64,000 nt of DNA, from the NCBI GenBank assembly GCA_013399115.1, contig VXAA01001508.1, forward strand, positions 1,109,849 to 1,173,848, in the 5' to 3' direction. Origin of the DNA: Anseranas semipalmata (Eukaryota > Chordata > Aves > Anseriformes > Anseranatidae). This document shows positions 59,632-64,000 of this stretch, piece after piece (positions within the stretch are counted from its first letter, which is position 1; each line of letters starts with the position of its first letter). The translations under genes were made by a program, and so were the position numbers. Below the pieces are notes generated by a model. The model ran no database searches, was not told the DNA's origin, and saw only the letters and a list, made by a program, of their open reading frames with translations.

Positions 59632-62600
59632 CTTCTCCAGTGCATGCGATTTGAAGAAAATGAAAGGAAAAAATATGCTTTTATTTATTTTTCCATATGG
59701 AATTGTTATGATTCATTAGCACAGAAGGTGGATAAGCACTTTGGGGTTATGTCCAATGAGACAACTGTAAAATAAGTGAATTGTTAGGGCTGGATCTTCT
59801 GATTTTTATAAGGCAGCAATGCTTCACTGCAGTCTGTTCAGTTGGGTTGAAAGCTGGAGCTGGATTTTCTGAAATAGATAGAGTTCTCACGGGGCTTTGT
59901 CCAAGAAAATGGGACTTATTTCCCCTAACTTCAGCAGCCAAAAGGTCAGGCATTCAGTCCAACCCACCAGACTAAATTCAGTCATCCCCGCCTAAATAGT
60001 TATCAGAATAGATAGGATAAAATGTCATTTTGGGGTGCTTCTCTATGTTGTATATATAAAAAAGTGAACACAGACTAGACATCAAAAATCAGAGGAATTG
60101 TATTTTGTCAGGACAACCTTTATGTATAGAGGTAATAGTTGGAGAGAAAAAGTAATACAGTCCTGAATCAGAGAAGCAGAATCCCTTCTCTAGGAAAATT
60201 CTTTGGCTAGGCTTTAATTTATCAGGGCCTTAAGGCCAGATGAAGTCAGTGCCTTTTAAGCACAATAAATGAATGTGTTGCTGAAGCTGTTTCCACATCT
60301 GAGACCAAAGACAAAGATGTATATGCTTCTGGAATTAAGCCTGACTAATAGAGAAATACCATTAAATGTGTGCAGAAGGAAAGCTCCAGGTTGTTTTCTG
60401 GGAAGACTCTTTTAACCATGAGTTTGAACTCCGTGCTTTAGCTCCCATTTGCAATCCTGGTGAATGTACATGTGTTATTCCACGCCTTCATATACCAGCC
60501 CAGTGGACATAAGAAAAAGCAGGTAGGTACAATTCAGTAGGAACTTGTGAATGTGCCAGTCAAAATCCTAAGGTTTTCTCTGTTAAGTCAAAGAAGATTT
60601 TTAGGGCCTTTGGGGTTTTACTGTGAGGGGCCATAGCACTTTCTCCAGATGTCTTCTAGAAGCTGGGAAACAGAGCAAGCCTATCTTTGCTATGACTGTC
60701 TGCTTCAATGTGACTTTATGATGAGGATGGGTCTTGCAACCTCCCCAAAGGAGAACAAAACATATCGTTAAAGACTTCTATAGGAGCCTCTCCATTTCCT
60801 CCTAACCAGCTTTACTTCATTACCAAAGCATCCTGACATGCTCTTTTTGTGTGTGTGTGCATGAGGTAGAGGAACTTCGGATTGCATTTTGGATTTTGTT
60901 TGGATTTTCGTTTCTTTTTCCAGCCCTTCAGAGCTCCGTAACTCCAGAAAAGAAGGATGTTTGCAGCAGCCTAGCTGTAACCCCAGTGAGCTTAATTTAA
61001 CTCCTGAGTCAGGTCTGCTGGGACTCAAATCTGCAGTTTCAGAGAAGCTGGTAGGAATTGCAGACCTTGTGGTTTGGTCCCTTATGCCATCCCTTTAGTC
61101 TTGAAGGTTCAAATAGGCATGCACCAGGGGGAGAAATAATTGCAGGAAAACTCCCAAGCTGGGGCATTAGAAGGAGAAGGGAAAAAAAATCAAAGCAAGC
61201 TAAAAATATCCTCTGCAAAGAGAAGTACAGGCCAGGAGTTCTGGAAAGCTGAATTCCTCATAAGGGATTCGCACCATCATTTTTATTTATTGCATCTGAC
61301 ACCTGGTCCATCATGTCAGGAATTCTTGTGGCTCTTCAGGCTTCTGACAGATGCAGCGTGCAGCAAATGCCTTCTCAATGCATCTGCCTCTGTCCTAGCA
61401 ACAGGCTCAGGATGCAATCAAATCCCACTGTGAGCAGGGATGGACAAGTTGAGGGATGGATAAGATGGCTGCAGTGATGGCTGCTGAGAGGATGAGGCTG
61501 AAACCTGTGCCTAGGAGACTTAAAAAACTGGCTGTAGCAAATAAAACATGCACAGCAAGCTGATCAGATAACGTCAGTTCAAATCTTACTTATCTCATCA
61601 GTAGCAGCTCTGTGAGTTTGCTGCTTTTACTTTTTCTACTATTATTTTTTTGTGTGTCTCATTAACCTGCTTTTCTCTGGATTTGTTTGTGCCTCACTTT
61701 GGCAGCTGGCCAGTAGAAAACAGGGCTTTAATTCCACAGGCTGTAGATTGTGTCCCAGTTATTAAACTATATTTATTTCTCTGTTTCCAGAGTTTTGTTT
61801 TAAGCTTGATTTTTTTCTCCTCTCTAGCTCTGCTTTCTTTTTTCCTTTTTTTCTTTTTATTTCCATGTTATTTTGCTTCTCTCTTTCCCACCATGGAAAA
61901 AAGTGTAGAGATTTTAACTCCTTGGCTGCCAGAAACCAAACTGACTTTCCACATGGAGTGCGGGCCAGCCTCAGGCCCTGATTCAAGGGCCAGATGCTGC
62001 TCTGGAAAGGGTCCTGGACAACGCAGTCCCCGACAGTGCTGGGGGCTGCAGGCAGCTACGCGGTGTCACCGTGCCAGAAGTGCCTTGGGCTGAGTGTGTC
62101 ACCGCATGTGCTGGTGAGCGCGCTAGCTGTGGTTCGACGTGGCGTATCGCTCTATGGGGTGAGCAGTACTTTGATGATGCCGTGCCCTTAGGGTACTTTC
62201 GGTGGGTGAGGATTTAATACGTGGGCAGGAGTGCTAAACGTTAGCTCCCTAACCTGGAGTGGTCTGGGTGGGTGCTTTTAAAGGCGTTTTACCAGCCTCT
62301 ACGGGTGCAGGGTCAGCGAGGAAAGAGCCTCCTCCAGGAGGCAGCTCAGAGAGGAGGCCTGAAGCGCCCTGCACGAGCCTCTCTTTTGGACTCTCAAGGA
62401 ATACCTCAAAGACAAGCTATCTGAAGTTCAGGGTTGTCAATCTTCCCCCACTCCTAAGGAGCCATTTTTGCAAACACAAACTCACAGTTCTGCATCTTGG
62501 AGTTTGAAAGAGGGTTTAGGCATCTGCGGCCTTATTTTAAATAGCCCTTGTGCCTGCTGGAGCACGGGCCCGCAGATAGGAGCAGCAGAGCTGAATAATC

Positions 62601-63319
62601 CACATCCAAAGCTGGGCTCGGTCCAAGTTACTGCTGTGAAAACTCTGGTTGCACAACTCAGGCAGAACGTTTAAGCGGCGCTTGGGAAAGGGGCTTTCAG
62701 TTCCTAAGCTTCATCAGGAGCGGGTGAGGCCCTTCCCCACCTAGAGCTCCCTACAGGACAGGCCTGAACAAAAAGGCAGCTAATGAGGAAGGCAAATAGT
62801 TCTGCCTTGCTCATAACAAGACCCTCACAGAAATATAAAGAGACATTTTGTCAGGGAGTATCATCAAAAAATCTTTTTTAAATTGTCCATCTCTTCACTG
62901 AATGTCATCCAAATTCTGCAAGTATACAATGTTTGAAAATTCTGAAAAACGACGTCTCTCTTCTGTTACTAGCCAAAAAAAAAATATATCAATCCGTCGT
63001 GTTTCACCCAGTGACGTCTCTTTTCTCCATGGAGGTGCTAAGATGGCTCATTCAGTCAAGAGATATTACTCAGAGGCTCACAATCCATCAACCTGGCATA
63101 GAGAAGATGGATGGCAGACTCTTTTTAAAGACATGTTAGTTACGCAAGTGCTCTGAGAACTGTATTTCAGATCAACCCATTCAAAAAAAGACAGGAATTA
63201 TAAGGGACAAAAGTACCCCTCCAGTTTTCCCTATCACAAAGTGTAGCACTTCCAGCACGGCTGCTATCCTAATTAAAGCCTAGTGTGTTTAAATGCACGG
63301 AAGAAGAATAGCATTCTAT

Positions 63320-63320
63320 N
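63320..63320. other. Single ambiguous base (N)
   Basis: One undetermined base sits exactly at the 5' junction of the CR1 element, between ATTCTAT and AGGGGTCTCG. It matters because the base decides whether an octamer copy flanks the element. Confidence 0.95.
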
Positions 63321-63329
63321 AGGGGTCTC

Positions 63330-63662
63330 GAGAACAAGCCTTACGAGGAGCGGCTGAGGGAGCTGGGGCTGTTCAGCCTGGAGAAGAGGAGGCTCAGGGG
63401 TGACCTTATCGCTCTCTACAGGTACCTTAAAGGAGGCTGTAGTGAGGTAGGGATTGGTCTCTTCTCCCACGTGCCTGGTGACAGGACGAGGGGGAACGGG
63501 CTAAAGTTGCGTCAGGGGAGGTTTAGGTTGAATGTTAGGAAGAACTTCTTTACCGAAAGGGTAGTTAGGCATTGGAATGGGCTGCCCAGGGAAGTGGTTG
63601 AGTCACCATCCCTGGAGGTCTTTAAAAGACGTTTAGATGTTGAGCTTAGAGATATGGTTTAG
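63330..63662 (+). pseudogene. CR1 ORF2 C-terminal fragment
   Basis: An open frame of 110 codons continues without interruption to a TAG at 63660-63662. It encodes the C-terminal region of the CR1 ORF2 polyprotein: [20 protein letters not shown] near its start, [12 protein letters not shown] at about 63516 and [18 protein letters not shown] from 63570. The catalytic endonuclease and reverse-transcriptase domains lie upstream in full-length elements and are absent here, so this piece cannot move on its own. No start codon of its own is expected. Gene predictors often annotate this peptide wrongly as a host protein. Confidence 0.9.
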
Positions 63663-63731
63663 TGTGGGCCTTGTTAGAGTTAGGTCAGAGGTTGGACTAG
63701 GTGATCTTGGAGGTCTCTTCCAACCTGAACA

Positions 63732-63763
63732 ATTCTGTGATTCTGTGATTCTGTGATTCTATG
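63732..63763 (+). repeat. CR1 terminal octamer array
   Basis: Three ATTCTGTG copies and one ATTCTATG copy in tandem form the 3' terminus of the CR1 element and the site used for reverse-transcription priming. Confidence 0.93.
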
Positions 63764-64000
63764 CTACTTCTAGTCTCCACTGAACACTTCCCAATCCTAG
63801 GAGAAAGAAGCAGCAAACACACAGAGATCTGGGCCCAGACATTAAATGTATTTAGGCTCTGAAGTCCCCAGTGAAATGGTTTCAGTAAGGCTCCAGGATG
63901 GAGGCAATCGGAAGCTCCAGAAATGCCATTCGTGGCCCCAAAGGTTTCAGTCCCAAGCCCATCTCCACTTCCTGTGAACTCGTGTTTGCTCACCCTTTCA
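63764..64000. other. Unique sequence after the CR1
   Basis: About 240 bases to the window edge with no recognised feature. A minus-strand frame of 98 codons running into the CR1 tail is not supported. Confidence 0.5.

Larger units (their letters stand above)
58276..63320. other. Unique non-coding region
   Basis: No gene supported. It starts with an imperfect 28-bp duplication (GGATCCAATCA at 58288 and 58316) that contains an ATTGAT/ATCAAT inverted repeat. A 14-bp duplication follows at 59604. From 61640 to 61880 it is T-rich. It ends in an N directly before the young CR1. Confidence 0.5.
63321..63763 (+). mobile_element. Young 5'-truncated CR1 LINE, 3' end
   Basis: This is the 3' end of a CR1 non-LTR retrotransposon, the dominant LINE of birds. 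Its order is the ORF2 C-terminal coding part (63330-63662), a short 3' UTR containing GTTGGACTAGGTGATCTTGG and AGGTCTCTTCCAACCTGAAC, and four tandem ATTCTRTG octamers (63732-63763), the diagnostic CR1 terminus in place of a poly(A). The 5' part, including the endonuclease and most of the reverse transcriptase, is missing, which is the usual fate of CR1 insertions. The remaining coding frame has no stop or frameshift, so the insertion is relatively young. The 3' UTR wording resembles CR1 subfamilies common in chicken and duck relatives, but I do not assign a subfamily. Confidence 0.93.

Noticed and set aside
61115..61130. CTCF-like core CACCAGGGGGAG
   Set aside because: Only the core resembles the motif and the flanks do not fit. 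Single short motif matches are expected by chance.
1..64000. tRNA, snRNA, known microRNA, CRISPR or bacterial operon features
   Set aside because: No tRNA B-box-like GGTTCRANTCC element, no regularly spaced repeat-spacer array and no operon-like gene packing were seen. The base composition and the CR1 elements fit a bird chromosome.

Overview
The window looks like vertebrate nuclear DNA from a draft genome assembly, almost certainly from a bird. The decisive evidence is a young CR1 (chicken repeat 1) LINE near the right edge (63321-63763), with the CR1 ORF2 C-terminus and a terminal array of four ATTCTRTG octamers. No bacterial-type gene organisation is present: open frames are short, overlap on both strands and carry no recognisable domains. 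Two ambiguous stretches (nine Ns at 49809-49817, one N at 63320) fit a scaffolded short-read or mixed assembly. The CR1 subfamily looks like those common in chicken and duck relatives, but the species cannot be fixed from this.

No protein-coding gene could be identified. The window reads as intergenic or long-intron sequence. It contains four CpG-island-like blocks (about 1380-2130, 20100-20390, 21990-22690 and 53210-53520), several low-complexity polypurine or polypyrimidine tracts, microsatellites, short tandem duplications and hairpins, and transposon remains. A few splice-site pairs flank short open stretches; the best is 42638-42711 on the plus strand. They are marked as candidates only, because such pairs arise by chance in 64 kb.

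Layout from left to right: 1-2.1 kb is unique sequence ending in a CpG-rich block. 2.9-3.2 kb holds a degenerate repeat with a 63-bp period that stays in one open frame. 3-20 kb is mostly unique sequence with simple repeats and one probable ancient amniote repeat near 17.3 kb. 20-23 kb is the GC-rich core, with two CpG blocks and the longest open frame of the window (minus strand, 240 codons, judged non-coding). 24-25.2 kb has a pyrimidine-rich and then a purine-rich tract. 30.6-32.1 kb carries an old LTR-like repeat and an ancient antisense CR1-like LINE with reverse-transcriptase remnants. 32-49 kb is mainly unique, with the best exon candidate at 42.6 kb. 51.3 kb holds a sense CR1-like 3' end, 53.2-53.5 kb a CpG block, and 55.2-57.0 kb a second ancient antisense CR1-like LINE, the clearest old transposon here. 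58.1-58.3 kb holds another old repeat, and the young CR1 lies at 63.3-63.8 kb.

I found no coherent new gene system. The items most worth a second look are the CpG blocks without a visible gene, the in-frame 63-bp repeat, the near-perfect hairpins at 32.4 and 28.9 kb, the 42.6-kb exon candidate and the structure of the young CR1 insertion. All transposon calls rest on recalled family features rather than on a database search.
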